DNA of 56,010 nucleotides from Vibrio sagamiensis NBRC 104589 (GTDB taxonomy: Bacteria > Pseudomonadota > Gammaproteobacteria > Enterobacterales > Vibrionaceae): the NCBI RefSeq assembly GCF_007990935.1, contig NZ_BJXJ01000028.1:1-56010 (forward strand). Reading direction: 5' to 3'. Made by a program: the position numbers and the translations under genes. Positions 9,732 through 18,839 of the stretch are shown here, one piece after another (within the stretch, counting starts at the first letter, position 1; every line of letters begins with the position of its first letter). The notes under the pieces are model-generated. The model was not told the origin of the DNA and made no database searches. It saw nothing but the letters and a program-made list of their open reading frames with translations.

Positions 9732-10688
9732 TTAAGCGTAATACTGTTCTACCGCCGAAATAAAAGCATTTAGCGAGGCTTTAGGTAGCTGATTGATGCC
9801 TGCTGCGGCTTGTCTTCCACCTCCCGATGGAAACTGCCCACACACAGCCATAGCTCCTTGCTTATTGTTAAGAGGAGCTCGAAGAGACACGGTAAAACTG
9901 CCATCACCATTATCGGTTAACACTGCATGAGCAAAGTTTGGCTCCTGATTGGCCAACCAATTGCCATACACACCACTGACCCGACGAGAGAATGCCTGAT
10001 TCGGTAACTCAAACAGTTTTAATCGTTGACCTTCATACATTGCCGACACACTTTGTGCTCGTGTCATATCTTGCTGGTAAGCCGATTGTAGGGAATAAAA
10101 AGGAGAAGTAAGATCCGCAATCACATCGAAGGGAGAAGGATATTGGACTAAAGCACGGAACAAATCGGCCGGGTGAAAATGAAGGTCATCCAATTGAGCA
10201 CCATAACCATTGTAATTAATCAGCGTCCCTAACTGCTCCAACTGTGTCTTTTGCTCGCTATTCAGCCCAGCAAGATCAGCCAGTTGTTCCGCTTTTGCCA
10301 ATAAATTATCGCCGTAGGCCCCTGCAATCGCCCAATGATGAAAACGCTGCTCTAAAAGCTCGTCAATAATCAAAGCCGTACAAATATTGGCGTCTAGATT
10401 GATGTGCGCGGTTAAACCTTCATGTTTGGGCATGTGACCAGCTTGGTGATGATCGGCATAAAATACTCTAGCCCCTTGCCTTAGCGCATTTTCTAGACCA
10501 ACACGGTTTTTCTCCATTGAAATATCCAACACCGTCAGCTCATCACCCGCTTGAACGGTGAGTTTGTCTAGCAAGTGAATATCCCGCTTTACTCCCGTGA
10601 CCAATTGAGCATCAGTTGGATTGGCCAAACGCAGTTGAAGTAAGGCAATAATCCCATCCGCGTCACCATTAAAGACATCGTAATTCAT
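9732..10688 (-). CDS. DHH-family phosphoesterase
   Basis: A 318-residue protein of the DHH/DHHA1 superfamily (RecJ, NrnA, PPase-like). It shows motif I DADG (GDADGI), motif II in VLDIS, and motif III ADHHQAGH. The C-terminal DHHA1-like part has GGGRQAAAG, where family members usually have GGGH; the His-to-Arg change may affect phosphate or nucleotide binding. The physiological substrate is not predictable from sequence; small phosphodiesters such as nanoRNA or cyclic dinucleotide products are family options. It is 35 bp downstream of the TetR gene on the same strand, so probably co-transcribed. Confidence 0.8.
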   Translation of the reverse strand: MNYDVFNGDADGIIALLQLRLANPTDAQLVTGVKRDIHLLDKLTVQAGDELTVLDISMEKNRVGLENALRQGARVFYADHHQAGHMPKHEGLTAHINLDANICTALIIDELLEQRFHHWAIAGAYGDNLLAKAEQLADLAGLNSEQKTQLEQLGTLINYNGYGAQLDDLHFHPADLFRALVQYPSPFDVIADLTSPFYSLQSAYQQDMTRAQSVSAMYEGQRLKLFELPNQAFSRRVSGVYGNWLANQEPNFAHAVLTDNGDGSFTVSLRAPLNNKQGAMAVCGQFPSGGGRQAAAGINQLPKASLNAFISAVEQYYA

Positions 10689-10723
10689 TGAATATTGGCC
10701 TCAACACACCGAAAAGCACTAGA

Positions 10724-11359
10724 TTAACTGTGTAATGCGTTAACCGCATCTTCAAGCAGAATTAACTGCTCCATCCCTTGTGATGTTGCGACTGGCTTAA
10801 CAACATTGAGCATCTGTAGCATGCCTTGCTTAACCATTTGCTCTGTGATCGGTGTTTTTGGTGACATCGCGAGTTGGTAAGCTAACCAGCTGCAAGCAAT
10901 CAGGTGTAAGGTACGCACCAAAGATTCCATTTGTTGCGGTTCCACATCCAATAATCTCATCGAGACAAACTCTTGCATAATGGCAATTAAGTTGGCTTGT
11001 AACTGATTCTGAATATCGATGTAAGCTTCGTGTAGGTGCTCATCTCGAGCGAGAACTTCTGGTAAATTTGCGTAGAAGAAACGATATTTCCACATTAAAG
11101 TAAAAATGGAATCAAGATAGCGCTTTAACATGGTTAAACTCTCTTGTGAGCCTTGAATAGGCGTAAAGCGCTCAATTAATTCATTCGAGTAGAGCGTGAA
11201 AATATCACGCACAATTTCTTGCTTATTACGGAAATGGTAGTAGAGATTACCCGGACTGATCTCAAGGTGATCAGCAATATGATTGGTTGTCACGTTACGT
11301 TCACCCTGTTGATTGAACAACTCTAGGGCAGCATAGACAATTCTGTCGCGCGTTTTCAT
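10724..11359 (-). CDS. TetR/AcrR-family transcriptional regulator
   Basis: A 211-residue one-domain-plus-ligand-domain repressor. The N-terminal helix-turn-helix is clear (TTNHIADHLEISPGNLYYHF, about residues 25-45). The C-terminal ligand domain does not point to a specific inducer. The open frame extends to a TTG at 11368, but GGGAG is 10 nt before the ATG at 11359 and only 1 nt before the TTG, so I use the ATG. Targets are unknown; the adjacent DHH phosphoesterase and its own promoter are the obvious candidates. It is not the quorum regulator HapR/LuxR, whose sequence differs. Confidence 0.85.
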   Translation of the reverse strand: MKTRDRIVYAALELFNQQGERNVTTNHIADHLEISPGNLYYHFRNKQEIVRDIFTLYSNELIERFTPIQGSQESLTMLKRYLDSIFTLMWKYRFFYANLPEVLARDEHLHEAYIDIQNQLQANLIAIMQEFVSMRLLDVEPQQMESLVRTLHLIACSWLAYQLAMSPKTPITEQMVKQGMLQMLNVVKPVATSQGMEQLILLEDAVNALHS

Positions 11360-11474
11360 TGTTATCAAACTCCCTTCTCATTCAGCAAGCGAGTATAACG
11401 GCTCAAGTGGCTTAGGTCGATAGTCCCCCTTTAACCAAAACCCAACGTATAACATTGTTTTCATTATATTCTAT

Positions 11475-12446
11475 TTAAGCAATAGGAAACGAAAACGCAC
11501 TCACTTGGTCAATATTCTCACAACCGAGTGCCAACATAATCAAACGGTCTATACCCAGAGCCACCCCAGCACAATCTGGCAGTCCAGCATGTAGCGCCTC
11601 AATCAAGTTCTGGTCAATCGGTTGGACTGGCAGCCCCATTTCCAGACGCTTGGCGTTGTCTTGCTCAAAACGAGCTCGCTGCTCATGTGGATTATCCAGC
11701 TCATGAAAGCCATTAGCTAATTCAATTCCCTTAAAATACACTTCAAAACGCTCCGCCACACGAGGATCTTGCTGGTTAATCTTGGCTAAAGCGGCCTGAG
11801 AAGCAGGAAAGTCATAAACAAAGACGGGAACCTGCTGGCCGATACAAGTCTCCACACCCACGCTAAACAATAATTGTAAAAGCGTATCGCGATCATTTTC
11901 TTGTGCCGCAATGTCACTTAAGCCGAGCGTATCAGCAACCTCTTTCAATTCAGCCATCGACGCCTCAAGTGGACACACCTTGAGCACATTGAGAAAAGCT
12001 TGTTGATAGGTCATTCGCTCTGCTGCCTCGCATCGCAATACCGCCTGTAGTAACTCGTTCATCTCATCCATTAACTGATGATGATCAAAGCCCACTCGAT
12101 ACCACTCTAACATGGTGAACTCTGGGTTATGATGTCGGCCACTTTCTTCATTACGAAATGCTTTACCGATCTGATAAATACAACCACTGCCCGCCGCCAA
12201 TAAACGCTTCATGTGAAACTCAGGACTAGTCATAAAAAATAATGGCTGACCATCCGCATAGCCAGGGCCAACAAAACGGGTTTGGAAGGTCTGTAAATGA
12301 ATGTCCGTAACCGTAGCATGGCTCATCGCAGGCGTTTCCACTTCCATGACCTGTCGATCAGTGAAGAATTGACGAATGCTCGCGATTAAAGCTGCTCGCT
12401 GACGAAGATTTGATATCGAGGCACTCGGTTGCCAGGTCGTTTGCAT
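11475..12446 (-). CDS. epmA: EF-P beta-lysine ligase EpmA
   Basis: A 323-residue truncated class-II lysyl-tRNA-synthetase paralogue that activates (R)-beta-lysine and attaches it to Lys34 of EF-P. It contains only the catalytic domain, without an anticodon-binding OB fold: motif 2 around [20 protein letters not shown] and motif 3 GVALGIDRL. The length is family-typical. It is divergent from frdA, as in E. coli (epmA next to frdABCD). efp and epmB, the other parts of the pathway, lie 7 kb to the right. Confidence 0.96.
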   Translation of the reverse strand: MQTTWQPSASISNLRQRAALIASIRQFFTDRQVMEVETPAMSHATVTDIHLQTFQTRFVGPGYADGQPLFFMTSPEFHMKRLLAAGSGCIYQIGKAFRNEESGRHHNPEFTMLEWYRVGFDHHQLMDEMNELLQAVLRCEAAERMTYQQAFLNVLKVCPLEASMAELKEVADTLGLSDIAAQENDRDTLLQLLFSVGVETCIGQQVPVFVYDFPASQAALAKINQQDPRVAERFEVYFKGIELANGFHELDNPHEQRARFEQDNAKRLEMGLPVQPIDQNLIEALHAGLPDCAGVALGIDRLIMLALGCENIDQVSAFSFPIA

Positions 12447-12539
12447 AACAGAACTCTAAGAACAATAAAAGTACGAAAAATAGCAATTTTGGCCTGTTTT
12501 TCCTAGTCCTTCTACAAGAAAAGCTGATCATATCAAGCA

Positions 12540-12555
12540 CGTGATAATAATCACA
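12540..12555. promoter_or_regulatory. CRP/FNR-family site upstream of frdA
   Basis: CGTGA-TAATAA-TCACA matches the CRP consensus TGTGA-N6-TCACA at 9 of 10 positions. It also contains the FNR core TGAT-N4-ATCA (TGAT-AATA-ATCA). It lies between divergent epmA and frdA, about 170 bp before frdA. A near-site TGAT-N3-ATCA is at 12523-12533. Which regulator binds is not decidable from sequence. Confidence 0.55.
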
Positions 12556-12726
12556 TATCCTATATTTTATCATTTCCAGGCTACTTTACCGACAGAAAAA
12601 CCTAAATACATCAATTTTTGCCCCTTAGACCTCCCCTACACTACCCCTACTAAAAGTGAGGGCTTGTTCGCCTTTCATGTTCACAATAACAAGCGGATTT
12701 TCCGCATCACCAACTGGAGGATAACT

Positions 12727-14571
12727 GTGCAAACGATCATCACAGATATCGCAGTCATCGGCGCAGGCGGCGCTGGCCTTCGTACTGCCATTGCAGCAGC
12801 TGAAGCAAACCCTGACTTAGAAGTCGCTTTGATTTCTAAAGTTTACCCTATGCGTTCCCATACAGTTGCAGCAGAAGGTGGTTCGGCAGCAGTTATCAAG
12901 GATGAAGATAGTTTAGATAACCACTTTAACGATACTGTCGGCGGTGGTGACTGGCTATGTGAACAGGATGTTGTGGAATATTTTGTAGAAAATGCAACCC
13001 GTGAAATGATCCAGATGGAGCAATGGGGCTGTCCGTGGAGCCGTAAAGATAATGGCGAAGTCAACGTGCGTCGCTTTGGTGGTATGAAGGTTGAACGTAC
13101 TTGGTTCGCGGCCGATAAAACAGGCTTCCATATGCTGCACACCTTGTTCCAAACATCGGTGAAGTACAGCAATATCAAACGCTTTGATGAATACTTTGTG
13201 ATTGATTTATTGGTGGATAAGGGTCAAGCACAAGGGCTCATTGCCATCCATATGTCAGAAGGTGAACTTGTGACGATCAAAGCCAAGTCTGTAGTCCTTG
13301 CAACAGGTGGGGCTGGACGAGTCTATCACTGTAATACCAATGGTGGCATTGTTACCGGCGATGGGATGGCGATGGCTTATCGTCATGGAGTACCATTACG
13401 TGATATGGAGTTTGTTCAGTACCACCCGACTGGCCTACCTGGAACAGGTATTCTCATGACCGAAGGCTGTCGCGGTGAAGGTGGGATCATCATTAATAAA
13501 AATGGTTATCGCTATCTGCAAGACTACGGCATGGGGCCAGAGACCCCCATTGGAGAGCCAAAAAACAAGTACATGGAGTTGGGGCCACGCGATAAAGTAT
13601 CTCAAGCATTCTGGCATGAACAGCAAAAAGGTAACACCATCAAACATCCTCTTGGGGATGTCGTACACCTTGATCTTCGTCACCTCGGAGAGGAATATTT
13701 GCAAGAACGCTTACCCTTTATTTGTGAACTCGCCAAAGCCTATGTCAATGTCGATCCAGCCAAAGAGCCAATTCCAATTCGCCCAACCGTGCATTACACC
13801 ATGGGCGGTATTGAAACCAACGCACAATGTGAGACGCGTATTAAAGGTCTGTTCGCCGTAGGTGAATGCGCCTCTGTCGGGTTACATGGAGCTAACCGTC
13901 TGGGGTCCAACTCTCTCGCTGAGTTCGTCGTATTCGGTCGTGTTGCTGGTGAACAAGCCGTCAAACATGCCGCTGAATTCAGCGGGTGGAATGACCATTC
14001 AATTGCGACTCAAGTCAAGGCTGTTGAGCAACGTATTGCAGCGCTAATGGGCCAAGAAGGTGATGAAAACTGGGCAGATATTCGCACAGAAATGGGGCAT
14101 ACCATGGAAGCCGGCTGTGGCATTTATCGTCAACAAGATTTGATGCAAGCAACCATCGATAAACTGGCCGAACTTAAAGCTCGTTACAAACGTATCCGAA
14201 TTCAAGACAAAGGCAAGGTCTTTAACACCGACCTGCTATACGCCATCGAGGTTGGTTATGGTCTTGAAGTGGCTGAAGCCATGGTGCATTCGGCAATTTT
14301 GCGCAAAGAATCTCGTGGCGCACACCAACGTCTTGATGATGGCTGCACAGAGCGTGATGATCAAAACTTCCTCAAGCACTCTCTCGCCTTCTTCCAAGCC
14401 GATGCCTCGCCGAGCATAGAATACAGCGATGTCACCATCACTAAATCTCAGCCAAAAGCACGTTTGTATGGTGAAGCAGCGGAGAAAGCCGCCGCACAAG
14501 AGCAAACCGCCACACAAAAGCAAACAACACAAACTGAGGCCGTAACTCCACATGCAGAGGAGCAAGCATAA
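12727..14571 (+). CDS. frdA: Fumarate reductase flavoprotein subunit
   Basis: The 614-residue catalytic subunit of quinol:fumarate reductase, which reduces fumarate to succinate on the cytoplasmic face in anaerobic respiration. It shows the dinucleotide motif GAGGAGLR, the covalent FAD His in [11 protein letters not shown] (about His45), and active-site segments HPTG and [10 protein letters not shown]. The frame is open to 12541, but GTG at 12727 has GGAGGA 6 nt upstream and gives the family N-terminus. The last 30 residues are a low-complexity Ala/Gln/Thr tail. It overlaps frdB by 1 nt (TAATG). Confidence 0.97.
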   Translation: MQTIITDIAVIGAGGAGLRTAIAAAEANPDLEVALISKVYPMRSHTVAAEGGSAAVIKDEDSLDNHFNDTVGGGDWLCEQDVVEYFVENATREMIQMEQWGCPWSRKDNGEVNVRRFGGMKVERTWFAADKTGFHMLHTLFQTSVKYSNIKRFDEYFVIDLLVDKGQAQGLIAIHMSEGELVTIKAKSVVLATGGAGRVYHCNTNGGIVTGDGMAMAYRHGVPLRDMEFVQYHPTGLPGTGILMTEGCRGEGGIIINKNGYRYLQDYGMGPETPIGEPKNKYMELGPRDKVSQAFWHEQQKGNTIKHPLGDVVHLDLRHLGEEYLQERLPFICELAKAYVNVDPAKEPIPIRPTVHYTMGGIETNAQCETRIKGLFAVGECASVGLHGANRLGSNSLAEFVVFGRVAGEQAVKHAAEFSGWNDHSIATQVKAVEQRIAALMGQEGDENWADIRTEMGHTMEAGCGIYRQQDLMQATIDKLAELKARYKRIRIQDKGKVFNTDLLYAIEVGYGLEVAEAMVHSAILRKESRGAHQRLDDGCTERDDQNFLKHSLAFFQADASPSIEYSDVTITKSQPKARLYGEAAEKAAAQEQTATQKQTTQTEAVTPHAEEQA

Positions 14572-15332
14572 TGCCCGCTAACCGCATTCAAAAAGTCGAT
14601 ATTCTGCGTTACGACCCTGAAAAAGATACGCAGCCTTACATCCAAAGCTACGATGTGCCGTTTGATGACACTATGTCCGTTCTTGATGCTCTTGGTTACA
14701 TCAAAGACAACCTCGATAAACAGCTGTCATATCGCTGGTCTTGTCGAATGGCGATTTGCGGCTCGTGTGGCATCATGGTCAACAACGTACCTAAGCTCGC
14801 ATGTAAAAGCTTTCTTCGCGATTACCCAGACGGTATTACGATCGAGCCATTAGCCAATTTCCCTATCGAGAAAGATTTGATTGTCGACATGACGCCATTC
14901 ATTGAACGTTTAGAAGCGATCAAGCCTTACATCATCGGTAACGATCGTAAACAGGAAGATGGCACCAACCTGCAAACACCTGCACAAATGGCCAAATATA
15001 AGCAGTTTGCCGCTTGTATCAATTGTGGTTTGTGTTACGCCGCCTGCCCTCAATTTAGTCTAAATCCTGAATTTATTGGACCTGCAGCTTTGACTCTGGC
15101 ACATCGCTACAATTTAGACAGTCGCGATAACGGCAAAGATGAACGCATGGGGTTAATTAATGGCGAAAATGGTGCTTGGGGTTGTACATTCGTAGGCTAT
15201 TGCTCTGACGTTTGTCCAAAGAATGTGGATCCTGCAGCGGCAGTGAACCAAGGTAAGATCGCCTCTTCGATGGATTTTGTTATCGCGATGCTTAAACCTG
15301 ATGGTTCACCTCATAAAGTGGAGGCAAAGTAA
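14571..15332 (+). CDS. frdB: Fumarate reductase iron-sulfur subunit
   Basis: A 253-residue electron-transfer subunit carrying three clusters between menaquinol and FAD. The N-terminal [2Fe-2S] motif is [11 protein letters not shown] with a later Cys in KLAC. Two ferredoxin-like cysteine sets follow, [12 protein letters not shown] and [12 protein letters not shown], for the [4Fe-4S] and [3Fe-4S] centres. Translation is coupled to frdA and frdC through TAATG overlaps at both ends, consistent with stoichiometric assembly. Confidence 0.97.
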   Translation: MPANRIQKVDILRYDPEKDTQPYIQSYDVPFDDTMSVLDALGYIKDNLDKQLSYRWSCRMAICGSCGIMVNNVPKLACKSFLRDYPDGITIEPLANFPIEKDLIVDMTPFIERLEAIKPYIIGNDRKQEDGTNLQTPAQMAKYKQFAACINCGLCYAACPQFSLNPEFIGPAALTLAHRYNLDSRDNGKDERMGLINGENGAWGCTFVGYCSDVCPKNVDPAAAVNQGKIASSMDFVIAMLKPDGSPHKVEAK

Positions 15333-15715
15333 TGAGTAACAGAAAGCCTTACATCCGAGAAGTAAAACGTACTTGGTGGCAAAATAATCCATTCTACCGC
15401 TTTTATATGTTACGAGAAGCAACGGTATTGCCACTTATCTTATTTACTCTCTTCCTAACGGTGGGCTTAGGCGCGTTAGTAAAAGGGCCACAAGCTTGGC
15501 AAAGTTGGTTAGAGTTCATGGCGAACCCTATCGTTATGGCGATCAATGTTGTCGCTTTACTGGGTAGCCTTTTTCATGCTCACACCTTCTTTAATATGAT
15601 GCCACAAGTGATGCCTATCCGTTTAAACGGAAAACCGATAGACAAGAAAATCATTGTTCTTATTCAGTGGGCAGCCGTTGCCTTTATCTCACTGATTGTT
15701 CTCATTGTGATGTAA
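15332..15715 (+). CDS. frdC: Fumarate reductase membrane anchor subunit C
   Basis: A 127-residue anchor with three hydrophobic helices (about residues 30-50, 65-88 and 106-127) that, with FrdD, binds the FrdAB head and menaquinol. The N-terminus RTWWQNNPFYRFYMLREAT is typical. The start overlaps the frdB stop by 1 nt and the gene is followed by frdD after 11 bp. Confidence 0.95.
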   Translation: MSNRKPYIREVKRTWWQNNPFYRFYMLREATVLPLILFTLFLTVGLGALVKGPQAWQSWLEFMANPIVMAINVVALLGSLFHAHTFFNMMPQVMPIRLNGKPIDKKIIVLIQWAAVAFISLIVLIVM

Positions 15716-15726
15716 GGAGCTGACTC

Positions 15727-16104
15727 ATGAAACCAAATTACACTATCAATAGAACACCAAAACGTTCTGATGAGCCTATCTGGTGGAGCTTATTCGGAGC
15801 TGGGGGCACGTGGTTTGCCATGTTTACCCCAATTACCATTTTGGTGTTAGGCCTTTTGGTTCCGATGGGGGTGATTGATCAACAAGCGCTTAGCTACGAG
15901 CGAGTTGTCGAATTTGCCACGAGCTTTATCGGAGGCCTGTTTATCATCGCCACTTTGGCTCTGCCAATGTGGCATGCCATGCACCGTCTTCATCACGGTA
16001 TGCACGATCTAAAGCTGCACACTGGTGTGGTTGGTAAAATCGCCTGCTATGCGTTCGCAGCGCTCATCTCTGTGCTTGCTGTTATCTTTGTGTTGATGAT
16101 TTAA
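15727..16104 (+). CDS. frdD: Fumarate reductase membrane anchor subunit D
   Basis: A 125-residue second membrane anchor with three transmembrane helices. The conserved [13 protein letters not shown] segment (about residues 80-93) lies near the quinone site. An AAGGAGC ribosome-binding site precedes the ATG. It is the last gene of frdABCD, followed by a strong terminator. Confidence 0.95.
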   Translation: MKPNYTINRTPKRSDEPIWWSLFGAGGTWFAMFTPITILVLGLLVPMGVIDQQALSYERVVEFATSFIGGLFIIATLALPMWHAMHRLHHGMHDLKLHTGVVGKIACYAFAALISVLAVIFVLMI

Positions 16105-16118
16105 ACCAAGCAAATCCT

Positions 16119-16145
16119 AAAAAGCTGGCACCTGCCAGCTTTTTT
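16119..16145 (+). terminator. Terminator of frdABCD
   Basis: The stem AAGCTGGCA-CC-TGCCAGCTT is followed by a T-run, 17 bp after the frdD stop. Confidence 0.9.
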
Positions 16146-16186
16146 ATCACTTATTTTCAGCGCAGTGACTCTTTGTGGGTGGCTGA

Positions 16187-16870
16187 TTACTCTATAAAAG
16201 TCGCGATTTCTTCAAGAGGCTTCTTGCGCAAGGCATGCTCAGGAATCGTTGCATCGTCTTCCGGGTAACCTGTCACAATCAGCATATAAGGGCGATCCAC
16301 GTCATTATCCCGACCACAAATTTTACTTAAAAAACTCATCGGCTTAGGCGTATGAGTCAACGTCCCCAACCCAGCGTTATGCAAAGCCTGCAACAAAAAA
16401 CCCGTCGCGATTCCAACCGATTCATGCACATAGTAATTGGTTTGCTCACCGTTGTTCTCTATGCCGCCTTTCTTTTGTGAGAAGACTGCGATAAGCCATG
16501 GGGCCTTTTCGAGATAAGGCTTGCTGGCATGAGTTCCCAGTGGTTTTAGTGCATCCAACCACTCTTGCCCCGCTCTCCCTTGATAAAAGGTACTTTCTAA
16601 ATCTTCAGCTGCTTGGCGAATCTGAGTTTTCATTTCTGCCTGATTAATGGCAACAAAATGCCAAGGTTGATGATTAGCACCACTAGGCGCCGTTCCTGCA
16701 GCGCGAATGCAGTGTTCAATAACCTCTTTAGCAACAGGACGATCGGAAAAACTCCGAATCGAGTGGCGCCGTTGAAGTAAGTGCAAATTTGCTTCTGCTC
16801 TATCGAGCATTTGTTGTGGTGGATATTCGACAAAATCATCCAACGTGTGATGTTGTTCTACTTTAGACAT
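16187..16870 (-). CDS. Nitroreductase-fold flavoprotein, IYD-like (putative halotyrosine dehalogenase)
   Basis: A 227-residue FMN protein of the nitroreductase superfamily. The pattern resembles iodotyrosine deiodinase (IYD) rather than NfsA/NfsB: RRHSIRSFSD, AGTAPSGANHQPW for FMN binding, and C-terminal GYPEDDATIP with KKPLEEI. The IYD lid residues that hold the amino acid zwitterion appear conserved: Glu92-x3-Tyr96 and Lys117 (in ASKPYLEKAP). Reductive dehalogenation of halotyrosine is therefore a reasonable but untested call; generic nitroreductase activity is the alternative. MSKVEQ at 16870 has AAGGA 6-7 nt before it, so I reject the 34-codon upstream extension. It converges on frdD. Confidence 0.8.
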   Translation of the reverse strand: MSKVEQHHTLDDFVEYPPQQMLDRAEANLHLLQRRHSIRSFSDRPVAKEVIEHCIRAAGTAPSGANHQPWHFVAINQAEMKTQIRQAAEDLESTFYQGRAGQEWLDALKPLGTHASKPYLEKAPWLIAVFSQKKGGIENNGEQTNYYVHESVGIATGFLLQALHNAGLGTLTHTPKPMSFLSKICGRDNDVDRPYMLIVTGYPEDDATIPEHALRKKPLEEIATFIE

Positions 16871-17007
16871 AAGGCTTCCTTGCTCAATTACCATCTGTCT
16901 CACTATAGCTATAGTTTTGCTATTAACAGTACATTCTGCCGATTCATCACTCAAGGTTGAGAGAAAGTGCAAATATTAATACTGCTGTTAGGGTCCGAGT
17001 GAATAAA

Positions 17008-17040
17008 CAAAGAGGCTGATAATCCATATCAGCCTCTTTT
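17008..17040 (-). terminator. Hairpin terminator left of the tandem repeats
   Basis: A 13-bp perfect stem AAAGAGGCTGATA/TATCAGCCTCTTT has a 5-nt loop. T-rich sequence on both sides suggests bidirectional action; it is most likely the end of the SPFH transcript. Confidence 0.75.
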
Positions 17041-17090
17041 CTCTTAGTTACCACTCACTGCTTTTCTTAGAATAAATACATCGCTTGTTA

Positions 17091-17226
17091 AGCTTTCAGC
17101 CACCTATGTACTTTTTGCTTAATTTGCATTTGACCATCGATGTTCTTTTTAATTTTTTAGCTTTTGGTCACCTATGATCTTTTTACTTTTAAAGCTTTTG
17201 ACTACCTATGTTCTTATTGCTGGGTG
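17091..17226. repeat. Four degenerate tandem repeats of 34 bp
   Basis: Units start at exactly 17091, 17125, 17159 and 17193. The shared core reads roughly AGCTTTTG-rycACCTATG-wtCTTTTTrmTTT. Units 1, 3 and 4 carry CACCTATG or TACCTATG; unit 2 has CATCGATG at the same position. There are no spacers. The fourth unit runs 13 bp into the SPFH coding end (stop at 17214-17216). Read with the SPFH transcript, each unit contains an AT-rich block and AGGT-like purines. Function is unknown. Confidence 0.85.
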
Positions 17227-18617
17227 ACCTTTTTGGTTTGGTCCATTAAACCCAGAGCACCAAAGCCAGTAATGACATCTAGGTTTGTTTTAAGGCCAGC
17301 CGAATCGCCTCCACCAATGTAGTTTTGCGGCATTTGCACTTTGAAGTTTTTCAAGTTGCTGTACAACGACTTAGCTACATCCCGGTTCAGCTCAGCTAAG
17401 TAAACTTCATGATTTGCACCTAAAGCGGCGTATTTCGCTTTCAGAACCTCTGCTTCTGCTCGCCCGGTTTCCAGAATCGCTTTTGCTTCAAATTCTGCCG
17501 ATAATGAATTCGCTTTTTGAATCGCAAGGTTCGCTTCTGCAATAGCCAGTTCTTTCTCTTTTTCAACTTCCGCTAGGCGTTTCGTTTTTTCAACTTCAAC
17601 AATTTCACGTTCCGCGATTTGACGAGCAACTTCAACTTCTTTTTGCTGAGCAATAATGGCTAATTCTTTACGACGTTGAGCATCCTGAACTTCACGAGTT
17701 CGTTGAATCTCTTTACGTAGTTGCTCGGTTTCTGCCTGTGCTTTTGACGTTTCCTGCTCTTGAATCGCACGAATACGGTCGGCCACTAAACGCTTCTTAT
17801 CCGCCAATAATTTATCCAGTTGCTTTTCCGGTTGCGGATCACCAATGGTTACCTGAGTAACTTGAATTCCATATTGTTGCAACGGATTATCTTGACGTAT
17901 AGGCTGCCCCACCTTGTCTGCAATAGGAACTGTTTTCCACACCAGTTGATTAGTACGTTGTAATTGATTCGCATTACTTTGATTAACACCAACCGGAGCT
18001 AAGTCCAATTCTTCCACCTCTACTTGTCGACGTTCAGTAAGGTAAATACCTTCCCGGAGCTGATCCCCTAGTTTAGATTTAAACTGGTTAAGACCGCCTT
18101 GGAAAAATTCTTCCCCAGTATATTGCGTTGCGGTAATCACCGTGACGTTACGAGCATTTTTGACTAACAACGCATCAATGAGGTTGCTGTTATTGCGGAA
18201 CTCTTTATGCATTTTTTTCAATGCTTCGGGATCATTGCTTAGTTTAAATCGAAACGTCACTGGAATTTGACCAATGTATGTATCAGCAAAACGCACCTGA
18301 ATAGGATTCAAACGCTGATAAAAGTCTTCGCCTGTATTATTACCAAATGAAACGGTAATCACTTGATCATACTTAGATATTTTAGACAAAAACGGCATTC
18401 GGAAATGAATACCTGGCTCTGTAAATACATCTAATTCACCAGTCATATTATTCTGATGCACATAGCTATAACCAGCATCTGTCATCAAAATCGAGCTATT
18501 GATCGTCAACCCTAATACCAATAGTGGTACACCAACCAAAGCAACCTTAAGTGCCCTTCGTAATGTCTGGCGCCGTTCATCCATTTTTAGATCCCTTCCT
18601 AAGTTTCTGTCATACAT
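17214..18617 (-). CDS. SPFH/band-7 (flotillin- or prohibitin-like) membrane protein
   Basis: A 467-residue protein with one N-terminal membrane helix (about residues 25-44), an SPFH domain (about 50-260) and a long charged coiled coil rich in Glu/Lys/Arg/Ala (about 265-395), ending in a Gly-rich tail. This layout is that of scaffold proteins forming membrane-associated rings that shield proteases or organise microdomains. No NfeD-type partner is next to it, so partner and process are unknown. GAGGAG lies 6 nt before the ATG at 18617; a second ATG at 18584 (MDERRQ) also has AGGAAGGG upstream and is a credible alternative. It lies between frd and efp, a region with different genes in E. coli. 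Confidence 0.85.
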   Translation of the reverse strand: MYDRNLGRDLKMDERRQTLRRALKVALVGVPLLVLGLTINSSILMTDAGYSYVHQNNMTGELDVFTEPGIHFRMPFLSKISKYDQVITVSFGNNTGEDFYQRLNPIQVRFADTYIGQIPVTFRFKLSNDPEALKKMHKEFRNNSNLIDALLVKNARNVTVITATQYTGEEFFQGGLNQFKSKLGDQLREGIYLTERRQVEVEELDLAPVGVNQSNANQLQRTNQLVWKTVPIADKVGQPIRQDNPLQQYGIQVTQVTIGDPQPEKQLDKLLADKKRLVADRIRAIQEQETSKAQAETEQLRKEIQRTREVQDAQRRKELAIIAQQKEVEVARQIAEREIVEVEKTKRLAEVEKEKELAIAEANLAIQKANSLSAEFEAKAILETGRAEAEVLKAKYAALGANHEVYLAELNRDVAKSLYSNLKNFKVQMPQNYIGGGDSAGLKTNLDVITGFGALGLMDQTKKVTQQ

Positions 18618-18794
18618 TATTATCTCCTCTGAACTTAAATAATTGCTTTTAAGTCATGGTGATAGCTATCCTCCCCTAGCCACAAAATTAATGTATCAGA
18701 GTGCATTGTTAAGAAATAGTCGAAAGATTCATAAAATAACTAAGGTTTTACCGAAACATTTTGTTACTTTTATATCATTAATATTTGGCAGGCA

Positions 18795-18822
18795 TAAAAA
18801 AAGGCCGCTTAAGCGACCTTTG
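18795..18822 (-). terminator. Terminator after efp
   Basis: The stem AAGGCCGCTT/AAGCGACCTT (one G-U pair) is followed on the minus strand by seven T, 20 bp past the efp stop. Confidence 0.85.
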
Positions 18823-18839
18823 TAAATGGAATCAAGTAA

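Noticed and set aside
12541..12726. N-terminal extension of frdA by 62 codons
   Set aside because: It covers the CRP/FNR-type site, has no homology to FrdA, and GTG 12727 has an ideal ribosome-binding site.
17091..17226. 34-bp repeats as a CRISPR array
   Set aside because: Units are directly adjacent, degenerate and without spacers, and there are no cas genes in the window.
18643..18825. 60-codon plus-strand frame between the SPFH gene and efp
   Set aside because: It runs into the efp terminator, has Lys/Arg-rich low-information sequence and no credible start signal.
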